A stretch of 64,000 bases of DNA from Clitopilus passeckerianus (Eukaryota; Basidiomycota; Agaricomycetes; Agaricales; Entolomataceae). The notes under the pieces were generated by a model. It did no database searches. It saw only the letters and a list, made by a program, of their open reading frames with translations, and was not told the DNA's origin. The translations under genes were made by a program, and so were the position numbers. Positions 45,336-58,137 of the stretch are shown piece after piece (within the stretch, counting starts at the first letter, position 1; every line of letters begins with the position of its first letter). The stretch is taken from the NCBI GenBank assembly GCA_944990035.1, contig CALYLX010000159.1:620001-684000 (forward strand). The letters are read 5' to 3'.

Positions 45336-47567
45336 TTTCGTCGTGGAAACTCAATGGGCAAGTTTGGCGCCGGATTTGTGTTGAGCGTTTGAGCAAAGGG
45401 GGTTGGTGGATAAAGCCTACGAGGAAGCGAAAAAACTGATGACACATCATCTTCACAGGCTCCAGGCGGACTTCGAATTCTTAGGGGACACGCTTAGACT
45501 CGAGATCTCAATTGTTTCTTAGGTCTGGCAGACGTTGGGTAAAGGTAAAGAATATCGCCTTGCATGTATTGATTTGGAAGGTATATGCTACGAAGGTATA
45601 CAAGAACGATGCCACGAGAAACGAATTAACATGCAGGACAGTTGAGTTTGGGACACGAACATGGTGGACATCCGACATATGGACCTGTTGTCTGGTATTC
45701 AGGCAATTAGAATTGAAAGTAGACGAAGGACGAAGGCACTCACTACTTGGCGTTTTGTAACGCCGGATTCATATGGGGTGCTCGTATCAGAATCTGGGTC
45801 GGGAGAGTCCAACGACTGGTTGCATGGTTTGCAGGATGGGCAGACGAACAAGCACTGTGGGCAAAACCGAGGCTACCGTGACAAGCCAAGATCAGAGTCT
45901 GACCCATGACGACACTTCAGAGACCTACTCTTCCAGTAGTGGTGGTCGTTGGAGTCCCCGAACCTTCATTGGCAGGAGCAGCTATCGTGAGCCCAGCAAG
46001 TCCCAAGGCGATTATGACTGAGGGGGCGCTACCAAACTACGACGCCAGCATATTTCAATAACCCACTTTTCAATACAACCGTAATCCGATCTTACCTTCA
46101 TCCTGGCGAGATCTTGCAGAGTAATAGGCTGTTGACGATGGAAGTAGGAGACAAGAGTCTCTTTAATATGCCAGCCACCAACCTAGGGATGAAAGGCGGC
46201 GGGCCCGGGAATGTTTGAACTAACACCAACCTAAAACCCAACTAAGACCGATTTGTATTCGTTTCTAGAAATGAAAAGGGGCCTTCGCCTTCATATATTC
46301 TCAGGTTCCGTGTCTTGAATTCATTCCGCTTGGAAAGTCGTCGCAGTAGATCGCTTCTCGCCATGGGTGAGCCTGTAGCAATTCAGTGTGTCGTACCCGG
46401 TAGTTGTGTGGCATCGTTGAGGATGTTCTACAAGCCTGCTGAGGAAGCGAAGATGAACCCAATTGCGGACTCGGAGCCGAAGAACGAAAGGCGACACAGA
46501 AAAGGCTCAAACAATCAGCAAAACCCTTGCAGAACATTGGATGGCGCATCTGGTTGTTATTCGAGTCCACCTCGCTAAAAATAGACCAGCAGAGAAGAAC
46601 CCTGAAGCCTCTTCTAGAAATACCACCACTCCGTCCCGCCAAGAAGATAAAAATCTGGCTAAGAAGCTTGTTGCCTGAAATACACTGGATGGATGATTCT
46701 GCCATCGGAGAACTTGAAGTTAGAGACATAATTAGCAGCCAAGCTTTTCATTCGCGTCTTTGGTGCGGAATCCCCGGGCGTTGGGGAGGAAAGTCATAGA
46801 ATTAGGTAGACGCCAAAAAAGAACCCTCGTCTGGGCCACACCCAGCTTTTATATATCGAACAAACATGAAAAAAAGTCCACTTCCCCAATCCTCTTTGTC
46901 AACTTGCCGCCGTTCCAGTCTGTGCTTCCTCGACGCTTTAACATCGACCATCCGCGAGGAACTCAACAAATGGTTTACGATCCAACTACAAACAACTCTA
47001 CGAGCCTTCTAAAAAGCCGCTTGCCCATATAGCTATCCAGCGATCCCTCCTGTGCAGAAGACACTAAAACTCATAATAGGGCTGCAGACTAGTCAGGATA
47101 CTCAGTCGCGCCTATGCCGGGATCTGCAGTGGGCCTTGGAGCTTTGCTGCTAAGCTCGTCGCGACTCAGAGAAGTCCGTATGGCCGCAACTTAGTCCCTT
47201 ACCCGAAGAAGTTAGGGTGGTATGAATGCTAATTTGGTTGATAGTGCTGGGACGATCCCCAGTCTACGAAGGCTGGCTGGACAAGAGATGGGAGATGTTA
47301 ATCCATAGTGGACGTTGAGATCAATCGCACTCAGAGAAGGACTTGGAGGGCAGCCTGGGAATACATTGTCAAATAAAGATAACACCGATCATCACTTTGC
47401 CATCAATGGTATCACCTTCGAAACCAAACTACACGCAAAAGGTAACCAGCGTGTCTTGTAGAAAATATTCGGCCAGCAGTTGCTGTCAGTAACGTCACCA
47501 CCTCTTCAACTTCTTCCTCCACCTCCAAAAGCTTTTACAGTTTCTTCACGACTATTGTATCTGAAAA
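45336..47567. other. Long region without a confirmed gene
   Basis: 2.2 kb between the RNA-binding gene and MAM33. A frame at about 46445-46800 (+), with the segment RPAKKIKIWLRSLLPEIHW, reads like coding sequence, but it has no clear start, splice partner or family. A weaker 82-codon frame lies at 45661-45909 (+). They may be remnants of an unrecognised gene; I do not call one. Confidence 0.3.
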
Positions 47568-48729
47568 ATGTCTGCCTTCCGTGCTCTTCGTCAACTCACC
47601 GCTGCTTCCAGCTCTACCAGCCGCAGCCTCCTCGCTCGTCAACTCTCGACCTCTGTTTCAAGAGTTTCGGCAAGGGCTGGTATTGCCAACGGAGCGCGTT
47701 TTTCTACTCCTGCACGGGCATTCTCTGTTTCTGCAAGGAGGTTTGGTGAAGGCTCGAGTGAGTTTTTCTAAGTTTGTTCATTGTTGCACTTGTTCTGACC
47801 AGATGCTTGGTGTATGTTAGCTGACCTGGCACTTTCACAAAAGCTTCACGAGGAGTTGAAGTACGAGAAGGAGAACGAGGCTGAAGTTGGTGCTACCCCT
47901 GAGTGGTTGAAGGCTTTCCAGGAGTCTGGTGTTTGGAAGGTATGTTGCAAGGCTACACATGATATACATGGTCATTGACTTGTTTGCCTAGATTGAGGAT
48001 GCTGCTGGCAATGACGAGATTATCTTGAGCCGTTCATTCGGCAACGAGAAGTAAGCTCTTGCACCCTCCAACAACCCAATAGCCAAACTGACGTGTCATA
48101 TTAGCCTTCGCCTCATCTTCTCGATTGCTGACATTTCCTCGGCCGAGGAGAACTATGCTGCTGAAGAGGAGGCCGCCGAAGAAGGTCAAGAAGACGACTT
48201 CAACATGTATCCCATCCGTGCCGCTTTGTCTATCACCAAGGTACGCGTCTAGGTTCTCCTTTGGCTTGATATCCTCACGCTAATGAGACCCGTAGAACAA
48301 TGGCCCAGGTTGCTTGAACGTGGACATGGTCTGCCAAGAAGGCCACTTTGTCGTTGAGAATGTGTCCTTCTACAAGGATTCCAAGCTCGGCACAGAACTC
48401 ACTGCCGAGGCCGACTGGAAGCGCCGTGGTGTCTACATTGGCCCTCAGGTTTGTGGTACATGCATCTGATGAGTTTTGCTGCGCGCTGACCATATGGAAA
48501 CACCACAGTTTGATACTCTCGACGTGGCACTCCAGGACGAGTTCGAGAAGTTCCTCCAGGAGCGTGGCGTCGATGAGCACATCGCCATGTTCATTCCTCA
48601 GTACGCTGAGTTCAAGGAGCAGAAGGTTCGTCATTTGTTCGGGTACAGTTGTGATAGCGCCCTGACCATCTCCACTATCAGGAGTACATGCAATGGCTCA
48701 ACAACGTCAAATCTTTCGTTGATCAGTAA
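47568..48729 (+). CDS. mam33: Mitochondrial acidic matrix protein MAM33 (p32/gC1qR family)
   Basis: Doughnut-shaped trimeric acidic protein of the mitochondrial matrix, involved in mitochondrial translation and oxidative phosphorylation. ATG 47568 starts a Ser/Arg/Ala-rich presequence without acidic residues (MSAFRALRQLTAASSS onward). Exon 1 ends at 47757; exon 2 starts at 47821 with LALSQKLHEELKYEKENE, the family's first helix. Further exons encode LRLIFSIADI with an acidic loop, CLNVDMVCQEGHFVVENVSF, GPQFDTLDVALQDEFEKFL and the C-terminal EYMQWLNNVKSFVDQ before TAA at 48729. Six introns. Size and layout match the family. Confidence 0.88.
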
Positions 48730-49285
48730 AGGCTTTACAATTGTCCGACCTTCTTCCACAAAAAGACAAGGTATCTTGTCTATGCCCAACCTAGCCACGT
48801 ATATGATAGACTAATAGTGACACTCTACTCATAATATGCAATATAATCAAATGCTTTGCAATAACTCTCTTATGCTGACTTTCGTCAGCCGCTGGCCAAA
48901 TCACCACATGGACGCTCTTTTGTCATGATATTTCTAGGCGTCGCGTCATCATTCGCTAATTATGGAGTTCCTTCCCCACACCTCTAGAAATTACTGGATG
49001 CGGCTGGGCCATCCGGCTTACCATAAAAGGGAATCTTGAGGATCGGAGTTGAACATTCCAGTATTTTCGGAATGGTCGACTGTGCGTCGGTCGGAGTTAT
49101 CACAAAGGACCATCCACGTAAACAATTTCGTGGTCATTCCAACATTTGACAATCCACAATGGCACGACGCCATGACACCTTCTATATAAAGACTCGAGCC
49201 ATGTTCATCATTTCCCCAGCTCATCCCAAGCACTCCTCAATCTTCTGTCCTTAGCGCCAGCAGTGTTCTAACTTGGTCTTTAACA
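48730..49285. other. Intergenic region / promoter
   Basis: 556 bases; only the TATA box of the next gene is supported. Confidence 0.4.
49183..49190 (+). promoter_or_regulatory. TATA box of the small unrecognised gene
   Basis: TATATAAA, about 96 bases upstream of the ATG at 49286. Confidence 0.45.
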
Positions 49286-49926
49286 ATGTCTGCTCCTCTC
49301 ACAATCGCCATTCCTACTGCTCTCGCTGCTGCTCCCATCAGCAGCACAACATCATCACCAACAGGGCGATACATCCCGGTTCACAGAAGGACAGGCAGCA
49401 CCAGTAGCTCCAGCAGCAGCATAGGCAGCAGATCTTCTTGCTCTTCACGCGACTCTTCTATCACCCGTGCCTCTACCCCGGCATCGGAGTGCTCAGATTC
49501 TACCGGTAAGTCATATTCAACCATTCCGCGTCTTCGTGGTTCTAATCTCGCTTTCTAGCTGTAGAACGATCGCATCCCCTCCTCTACTCCCGAGAGACCC
49601 TGCTCAACCTCGCCAAATCTCCCCTCTCTCGCTTCTCCGCAGAGACCCGGGAGTCGCTTCGCACCAACGTCCCCGAGATCATGACGAACAGGAAGCAGCG
49701 CAAGGCGATCGAGTACCACAACAACCAGGCGGCCAAGCAGGCTCGCCAGGCCGTGAAGCAGCAGAAGGAGGTTATCCCCATTGTCCCGCTTCACATTCGC
49801 CGTTCCCGACCTGTCGGCAAGGAAGGCAGCGAAAAGAAGAAAATTCCGACGTCGAACAACGTCGTTGAAGATACCCAGTGGCGCGGTCGAAGACCTGCGT
49901 CGGTCCCTGCGCCTGTCCCCATCTAG
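49286..49926 (+). CDS. Small basic protein of unknown function
   Basis: Two exons, 49286-49505 and about 49559-49926, joined at phase 1 (GTAAGT donor, CTTTCTAG acceptor). The N-terminal part is Ser/Thr-rich low complexity (a run of serines around GSTSSSSSSIGSRSSCSS). The second exon is basic and more ordered (SRETLLNLAKSPLSRFSAETRE and a Gln/Lys-rich helix, NNQAAKQARQAVKQQKEV), ending in a Pro-rich tail. No domain recognised. A strong TATA box upstream suggests a regulated, possibly stress- or stage-specific gene. It resembles the small disordered proteins common in basidiomycetes, but that is impression only. Confidence 0.6.
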
Positions 49927-51358
49927 GTCGCCGCTCAACAATTCGACATTTCCACCCTTCTCATGGACCCTACTTCGAACATAGATATATTCTACTGAAT
50001 ACTCCTCCGACCGACGGAGGATACTGTGTATTATTATTGGTTTTCCCTGCATTCATCATCATCAACACAACACTTGCAATTTCCATTATAACGACCTATC
50101 ATGACATGCTTATTCGCACTGCAACATATTTATCTTACAATATCTGTAGTCTATAGCACCAAAATACAAACACAAGCTGGATACATTACTTGACCGAGCA
50201 CGATCCTTTGGCTTATTGGCGTTGAGGAGCCTCTTTTCCTCGCTGAGCTCTCACCTCAGCAGCGATGTCCTTGGCTTAGCAGAGTCCGAGCTAAAATCCG
50301 TGTCCTCGACGTCCTGCCACTCTCCTGCCATACCATTGACACACCGGGACAACTGAACATCATTTGTTGCCGAATCCCGACGAGGTCAGTATTTCCCGAT
50401 ATAGATAATCTATATGAGGATCCTCGCCGCATTGCCGGTCTACCCGCACTGACGCGACCCACATCCGACCCACCAAGGCTCTCCAAGGCATCGCCTAGGC
50501 CTGTGTCAATTGGAAACTGGAAACCGCGACAATGAGTATCGGCTCAGGTTAGATTTTTTGACTTTTTGACGGGTTACTATGGTTAAAAATCCCCCGGAGT
50601 CGAGTGGTTTGACTCCAGGGGAGCTTGAGGAATGTGCTTCGCGAAGGGCTCCCTTGAGCATTGGGTAGATTGACGTTCTCGGATCGGGGTGGTAATTAGA
50701 TAGACAAGCCGTTAAGATTCATTGGGATGTTGCGCTGCATTGCCTACGGTCTTCCTCTGAAGGGCCGCAATCGCAATGCCTACCATCAGTCGCTCTTTTA
50801 CCAGGCCCTTTTTTGGGCTTGGCTTCTTCCTCTTCTCAGGCATACAGAGTGCTCAGCGTGATAAAATATGGTTCTCTTGTCCATAATACTCACAAGTCTT
50901 TTCGTACTAGTACCACGGAGTTCTGCACTCCTCTATTGGTTTCGATGAGAACGCTCAATGCTCGATTCAGAGGTTCTTTTGGCACGGATGATCAATCGAT
51001 CACGGGACATCTCACACACACACACTCATTCATGATATTCAGGGTGGTAAACTTCAGTAAATTTCCAGTATAAGCATTTCTGCATGCCTTGTGATATCCG
51101 TAGAGCCTAAGCGCTCCTCCCCAACCCTTTGCCTCGTCGGCGGCACCATCCTCCAGCCTTCCTCGCATTACAAGTACGATAATTTCACGGAAACTAGAGA
51201 TTATATCCCAGAAGAAAGCGGACTTGAACAATAGAACCAAGGGCTTTCCATGGCGCTTACATCCCGTCCTGATATATTTTCTCAACTAGCCACTCATCTT
51301 CTATAGACAATATAGTCCTCTTGGCCGGGTCCACCAAGTCAAGCACGCGGTATAGGTA
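49927..51358. other. Intergenic region, no gene supported
   Basis: 1.4 kb. From about 51115 rightward it resembles 59540 onward, so it contains the 3' flank of the F-box segmental duplication. No ORF supported. Confidence 0.4.
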
Positions 51359-52761
51359 CTACAAAAGGTCCACTTGAGTTGAGTTCTGCACTGATTGCGA
51401 ACTCACGTAAGCTGTACGCACCGTTGCCTCGGGGTCCACTGTCATAACCTCCTCCGAACAGACGATCTTAGCGACGAAGAGACCATGACCCACAAATGGT
51501 AGTTGACCGCGCCGAATCTCCCTGGCATAGTCCTCCATCTGGTTCCTTTGTACGATGATTCGGAGGTAAATTCTTTTCAAGGATCTGTGTTGCAGATCTT
51601 CCAAGTCCCAATACCAATCCGCCCTGTTCAGTATGCTTGACAACCCTTTGAGAGCGCTGTCCCTCCAAAATGGTCTCAAATCGATTGTAAGCTGCTCCAG
51701 TGACGGTGCCTTGATCAAGGCACCGACGATTTGTTCGGCGAAACTCTCCTGATAATCGCGTCTTGTCATGCCCGCTGGAAGCCATTCGAGCACTCCAAGA
51801 TGAGCCGTTCGGAGGTTTATACAGCCGGAAAAATCCAATTTTTCAATGAATTTAGCTGGGTCTGCCCGAGACTTTGAATTAGCATCACGGGATCCGTAGC
51901 ACCTATCAAGAACTCACCCCGCCTTCTATGTATTGGTCCCCATGAAAGATCGAGATCAAAAATTACGTGTCGGAAGGAGGGGCCAATCTTGTGGATGAAG
52001 CGCTGAATCAAAGGCTCGTGCGACTCCTTCAAAGAGCCTTCTTTTGACCAATCATAAAGCTGGATGTGAAATGCATCTACGCTGACGCTGAATGTGGTAC
52101 CTGCGCTACAGGCAGGATCCCAGACGGATCCCAGTAACCCAAGAGTGCGGGTATCTAAATCCGAAAAATGCAACACCTTTCCTTGCTCCAATCCATGGCC
52201 TTCTGCATTAAACACGCGGCTGAGGTCGACATCTTGCTGTAAATAGAAGTCATCGCCGAACCACGTGTTTAGAGCGGTTAAGCAGGTTACAGTGCTCGGA
52301 ATCCAATTCATAAGCGAGGCGATTTGTGTCGGGAACCCAAAGTTGAGTGAGTCGAGATGCAGAGTGTCAACTTCGAGCCGTTCGAGGAGAGATTTAACGA
52401 AAGCGGGAATGTTGACAAAGGTTAACATTGTTAAGCAAGCAGAGTGAAGGTTTGGGAGATTGGAGACGATCATGTCCAGATCAGCTGTAGGATGCTCGTC
52501 TTGGACATTCCACTTCGTCGCACAAAAATGTAGCGACCTAACTGAGGTGAGGAAGCTGGTGGAGGGGAGGGAGGAAAATTGCAGGAATCTGAGGAATTTT
52601 GAGTGTCCGTTCGAGCCAAAGACTATCACCCGAAAGCCAAAAGCTCGGCTTATGCTGAGACAAGATTTAGAGACTGTGCTCAGGGCGCATAATGTTGGAG
52701 TATCGCAATCAAGATGACCGACTATCAAGTGAATTATTTCGGGAGGGATAACTGTGGCCAT
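51359..52761 (-). CDS. F-box-like protein, intact member of a local family
   Basis: ATG at 52759-52761. Exon 1 (52761-51918) begins with the F-box-like VIPPEIIHLIVGHLDCDTPT and VSKSCLSISRAFGF, then leucine-rich segments (LHLDSLNFGFPTQ, CLTALNTWFGDDF). A phase-1 intron leads to exon 2 (51861-51359): DPAKFIEKLDFSGCINLRTA, EQLTIDLRPFW, RGQLPFVGHGLFVAKIVCS. The stop is at 51359, or slightly later if a short terminal intron with a GTGAGT donor is removed. Paralogs at 53354-55007 and 59854-61223 are broken; this copy has an open frame throughout. Substrate and partners unknown. Confidence 0.72.
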
Positions 52762-53353
52762 TCTAGTCTTTTTCTGCGAGCTTCGTCAACGCCCGAAAAG
52801 GATGTGATATCGGTGCATCCAAGGTTTTCAGCCAGGCCCGGAATAGATCATAATCAATAAGTTGCTGGCATCCAATCACCTGACGTCATGCCACGGCAAA
52901 TCTATGTCGATTCCGTTCGTATCCTACAAGGGTGCTACTGTAGTCTGAAAACGAGAGGAGCGTGCTTGGCGAGGACTTGGCTGAAAATTGGTGGGTAGAT
53001 TGATGCTCTCGAGTCGGGATTGGAAACAGTTAAATAGACTATTAGTACTCGATATGACACCAAACGTGCAACTTCCTGCGCTTGTATCCCAATTCTCCTA
53101 CTGCAATGGCGGTGGCTTTCAGCTACGCAATCTACGACTCTCAACTCATCGTCACTTATACATACCGGCGGCCGCGGTGACGCCGACGACGGAATCGATC
53201 TCATGCAGGTTTGCTTCCTCCAGCGTGTGATTTCTCGCCTCTTACATTCCAAAGGACTGATGGTTTGGAAACAATTCATTATACAGTGATCGCAAATGGT
53301 TGTCCCTTTGTCCCCCGTCGTATCAGCTAACCGCACCTAGAATTACTCTGGAA
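52762..53353. other. Intergenic region between F-box copies
   Basis: 592 bases. The first about 95 bases belong to the duplicated segment (shared with about 61225-61325); the rest has no supported feature. Confidence 0.4.
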
Positions 53354-55007
53354 TTACTCAGACTCCGGCAACGAGGCCGAACCGCCACCATAATCGTCCT
53401 CCTCACCCTGTAGCTGTGTAACCACTGCTTGACCCTGGATCCCCTGACGCAAGTGCTTGCCTTGAGGCCTTTTTATGTCATCTTTGTCCTCAAAGTTTGG
53501 ATCTATCTTGTCAATTATCCATGGATCGTTACTGGCCAGCTTGAATGGATCTTGTATGGCTGGTTCTATCAACGCGCTGAAATCATAATAGTATCTCTGT
53601 TGAAAGTTGAGTCCCTGTACTATAGTCATAAACATTTGCGCTACAGACCTCGTGTAAACACCCTACTAGATCTCCCAGGCAAATGACCTCAGCGATGAAT
53701 GCGCCTTGACCCACTATGGGTAGTATACCACGTCGTAACCCAGTAGCGTAATCGTCCATCAGTTGCTTGTAAACAATAAATCGAATTGTAATCCTTCCTG
53801 GGAACGTATGCAACAGACGGTGCAGATTTTTGTACCAGGCGCTGTTATGCCTTATTCGTAACAGCTCCTGATGTGCCGAATGAGTTTCGAATGGCTTGAC
53901 ATCGATGATTAGCTGTTCAAGGGACGGTATCTTATTTAAAGCCTGGATAATAATATCCGCTAGCCGTTCCTGCTCGGCACCTCTCCAAGGCAGTCCGGTA
54001 CACGACTCGATGACTCCCATAGTAGCTGTCCGGATATGGGTGCACCTTGATAAATCTAAGGCTCTGAAGAAGCCTCCTGGATCTGTGGCATAATGAATGT
54101 AAAAATGTGGTCCGCAGAGTCTCTTCGGAACTTACCAGAATGGCTTAGTTCCGGGTTAGTGTATATCCGACGTTCGGGAATATCAACATCGACGCATATT
54201 GTCTGGAAGGAAGGACCAACATGGTGGATAAATTGTTGGATGAATGTCTCATACCGGTACATCCCGCAAGAGCCCCACCAGTCACGAAGAACGAAGTGTA
54301 TAACATCTACACTGACGCTAAATGGACTGGAGCCTCCAGATTGCCAAAGGAAACTAAGCAGCCGAACGGTGCAAGCATCTAAGTTTGAGAAGTGTAGCGC
54401 TTTGTTGGCCGCAATGAGGGACTCTGGACGACTGTCGCGCTACTAGTAGAGAGTTGGAATCCGGGTTCCTCGCCGCGTCCAATATCTCCAAAATATGCAC
54501 CCATGATGGTTAGATACTTGACGGTTTCGGGAATCTGATGCAGAAAAGCTCTGAACTCGGTCTCAAATTTCCAGGCGGGCGTATCGAGGCTGAGGTAACC
54601 CAGGGGGAGCACAAGGAGCAGGGCTTTGACATAATTTGGAAGGTCGTGATAGGGCATCTGCTCCAGGCGGGCAGAAAGAAGGTTCGGAAGCTGGCAAACG
54701 ACTGATCCACGTCGGTAGTGTCGGGATATTCAATGCTGAGATCCCATCGTGCCTCCTCAAGATAGATCAATTTAACGTGGCAAGAGAAGCTGTTACAAGG
54801 TTGCGCAGCGAGCTTGAGGAATTCAAGAAATCTCGACCCTCCATATGGGCCGAAGTACACCTCCTGGAAAACAAAATGTCGGCTTGCGGCAAGAAAAGAC
54901 TTGGAAACCATGCTGGGTGTTTGACGAGTCGGTGAATCAGTACGAAAATGGCCGATGACTAGGGCGAGAAGCTCCGGAGGTAAAGGAGGAAAACTGAAGG
55001 ATACCAT
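53354..55007 (-). pseudogene. Frameshifted F-box family copy with extended C-terminus
   Basis: ATG at 55005-55007 opens FPPLPPELLALVIGHFRTDSP and VSKSFLAASRHFVF, clearly related to the copy at 51359. Near 54690-54700 the homologous reading (LPNLLSARLEQMPYHDL) moves to another frame. A second shift is needed near 54430, between GFQLSTSS and NKALHFSNLDACT. After that the family sequence continues (FIQQFIHHVGPSFQTICVDV; an intron at about 54136-54084; EQLIIDVKPFE). It ends in an acidic tail not seen in the other copies (PESE before the stop at 53354). Unless the shifts hide unusual introns or sequence errors, the gene is dead. It is more diverged from the other two copies than they are from each other. 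Confidence 0.65.
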
Positions 55008-56377
55008 CCTCGTTTATGCGGTGCAACACGCAAGCCAGTGTGTTTTGCCTTTCCTAGGGAACACCGCCTGGGACGGATTCACCAAATATGATCACATCGT
55101 CCTCCGATTCGGTTTGATTCCGTCACCTACCTTTCGATGCTCTGATCTCAAATTGGAGCCCCTTCAGACGAACGCGCACGAGATAGGTGGTTACTGGAGG
55201 CGATACATAGGGCCGAGGGCTGAGAGTCGAAGTTGGCTACGTAGCCCGAATCATATGCATGCTGGGATTCTTTCTCAGGGTGGCAAAAATCAAGACGAGC
55301 ATCAGATCTTTGATGGATTCCTAGTAGACTCCCAATTATCGGACACAGCAGTGTCACAATCCTCTATGGGATCAGCGCTGAACTGTCTCCGTGATGGGTA
55401 TAGAAGAAAGCCAAGCTGCAGCTGCATGACCCGTCTTCCTTGCCAGCACCCACTCTGTGATGACACACTCGACAAGTCCTTCACTGAGCCCAGAGATCTC
55501 TATGGCTCTGAGGAAACTCCAGGCGCCGTACTTAATTGGTGAGAGAAATTTGAAGTAATGATCGGTTCCTAAAGGCCTAACGGATAGCGATCCTCAGGTG
55601 CGATGCCAGCTTGCGCGTGCGTCACCATCCTTGGCACCTTGTATCCTTACGAATGATAGCTATTATGACAGGCTATTTGGTGTTGAATGCGCCCAGACTG
55701 TCTACTATTATCGCAGGTATCCCAATGATCACTGGGTCGAGAAAGGATTGGCGTGTTCTCTCGTCATTTGACACATTGTTTGATTCTTCTATCTTTACTC
55801 ACATATTTGTATGCGTAAAAGGTCACTTGTCTCTTGTGAGTGCACCTCTGGATCTTGTAAACCTTAACTAATTCTGCCAAAGGATCCTGGAGCTAGCGCA
55901 CCTCATCTTCATAGGGGTGGCAAATGTAGATTTTCTTGTTCACGGTAAAATGCCAGAGAACAGAGCTCTATTTGCTCGACGGTAAGCCTGTTCTGTTCGT
56001 ATCACGTCTATGGCGCTGAGATTGTGATCAGCACAGTAGCAGTACCTTTCCTATGATCTTTCAACGCTCCGATCTCACACTTTGCAATAGATATCTTTTC
56101 TCTTGAGCGTGAGTCTGGACTTTATTATCAGATGACAGCAGTGACTTACTATTCGATTAGGCAGTTACCACTGCCATTGTGCAAGCGTGAGCTATTGCTG
56201 TTATTGGAAAACTTGTAGATTAAGTGAAACTCAATTTTGCACCAGTTTTTACGCGTGGAGAGTGCGACTTGGTACGTGACGTTCTTTAAAAGTAGTCTTC
56301 GTACTAACATATCAATTTCAGTCAGCCGAGGGAATACTCTCGGTAGCTTTGCTTTTGGGTTGATAGTAAGAGCCGAG
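55008..56377. other. Intergenic region with a possible F-box relic
   Basis: 1.37 kb. On the minus strand, 55533-55372 reads GAWSFLRAIEISG onward without stops and resembles the FFRALDLSRC segment of the copy at 53354, so a fourth, largely erased family member may lie here. A 195-codon plus-strand frame over the same bases (54955-55542) is probably its antisense shadow. Confidence 0.3.
56369..56377. repeat. Target-site duplication, left copy
   Basis: AGAGCCGAG, matching 58129-58137 in direct orientation on either side of the ACGTTCC element. Confidence 0.55.
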
Positions 56378-58128
56378 GGGGTGCCAGCTTTTTACGTTCC
56401 GGCTCACGTTACGCGTTCCCGATTTACGTTCCCGTTCCCAAAGTACGTTCCTGAAGTACGTTCCATATACGTTCCGGAGGTTTAATTTTGGACATATTTC
56501 TATTGTATTTGAACGTCACCCAGTGGAAACTTATGTACAGTTAGGCACAGAATGTACATAGTGCTCTCATCGAGCTTTCAAGCGAGTTGAAATTACCTTT
56601 AGAATCGCAATTAATGGCCAAAATGTGCGCTTTGGGGGGTTTCGAGATGGGAGAAACGGTAAAAAAATTATCCCAGTGGGCTCGAATGTTTTCACGGCGA
56701 TCGAAATGCTCGATCACTTTGCATAAGAAGCCTTGCATCAGCAAGTTGTGAGCTTTAGATTTTGATAGGGAACGGTTGCGTTACCAGCTTGCGTTCCACT
56801 TACGTTCCGATTTTTACACTCACGTTCCATACGTTCCACTCTGGAACGTATGCGTTCCGGCCTTGCGTTCCTGACGTTCCGGTCGTGGGAATCTTCATTA
56901 ATCGGGGATCCAAATGACTTAGCGTCGGATTCCTGAGGCTTGATAGTCAAGCCTGTATTGACCTCATTTGTTTTACTATATACTATTCACCATATATTTT
57001 ACCTCTTAATACAGCTTAGACTATACTCCAAGGCTTATACCTCCCAAAATAATTCTTACCAAGCGTGATACTTCGGTGCTGATACCTTTGACTGGGAAGG
57101 TGCTGACGTTTGCAATAGCATAAAAGTATATACAATTCAAATTTTACGGAATCAGTTTAAAGGCTTAACGACAGACGCACTGGCCTCCACACGCCAATTC
57201 TTCAGTTTGCAGAGCCTTTAGTATCGCCATCAATCTAGTTCGACTTGTGGGAGTGGGCCAATGCTGCGGCATGGCTGGTTACGAGTCCGGAGTCTTTTCA
57301 GAGAAGAAAGGAACTGCGTAGCGAATACCTACTCGGTTATACCGAATGAATTTCAATCTCTGTAACTGTAACTTCCAAGTGAACGAGTATTGGTGCTTAA
57401 ATAGCAAACAAATGCTACTAGTAGTAGAAATATCAACCGGGCCTACAGTGCGTCTAACGTAATGTCAAAGGTAAGTACTCATCCAGTCCCACAATCCAAG
57501 CTCGCGTATGCTAACGCATGATTAAAATTGCTGGGCTAAAGCTTAAGGGAAGATGGGAGAGGAGAGAGAATAACGGGAACTTGAAGCCATGCCATTCAGC
57601 ACCAACCGTCGTCCATTAAGCTGACCGAAAGACCGTGACGCACCGAGATCAGCGGCAACCTTTGCCGAACGATAGGCGACGGGTGCACCATGTGTTTGTA
57701 TACCATTTGTAGGCATATGACATCACTTTGACGACGGCAGTGCATCGGCTTTGAACAGGATGACAACCGAACGAATGAGGGAGCGGAAACGTAAGTGATG
57801 AACTGATGCAGACGACCGCGTAGTAACCTCAAGGAAAAAGAACTCGCTGTCGTAACCTCCAGACTCGTAAACTCCGACCGAATCTCAAAGATAAGCTTGA
57901 CCGAGGTTGGCGTCGACCACGCCCAAAACCACTTCTAAAACAAACCAAAGCACGTATAGGTCAGGAGAAGGTATTTTATAACACAAATATATGATATTAA
58001 ATGCTTTCAGATAGCAATTTTGGTCTTCATAGGTAACGCATGTAACGCATACGTTCCACTGGAACGGTAACGTATGGAACGTATGGGAACGCACGCGTTC
58101 CAGCGGGAACGTAAAAAGTATGTAGCCC
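56378..58128. mobile_element. Non-autonomous DNA transposon with TIRs and ACGTTCC subterminal repeats
   Basis: The 1751-bp element is flanked by the 9-bp direct repeat AGAGCCGAG. Its ends are imperfect inverted repeats: both contain CTTTTTACGTTCC at the same distance from the edge (from the 11th base inward), within a stretch of about 27 bp with roughly 20 matches. Starting GGG at both ends adds support. Three clusters of CGTTCC/GGAACG motifs lie inside: 56389-56480 (seven forward), 56760-56885 (mostly forward) and 58030-58115 (mostly reverse, facing inward). No transposase ORF is present. Terminal GGG, an 8-9-bp target duplication and dense subterminal motifs recall KDZ, hAT or Mutator-like groups; I cannot choose among them. 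Confidence 0.65.
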
Positions 58129-58137
58129 AGAGCCGAG
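58129..58137. repeat. Target-site duplication, right copy
   Basis: AGAGCCGAG, direct repeat of 56369-56377. Confidence 0.55.

Noticed and set aside
54955..55542. 195-codon plus-strand frame
   Set aside because: Lacks recognisable domains, overlaps the 5' end of an F-box copy, and the opposite strand shows residual F-box similarity.
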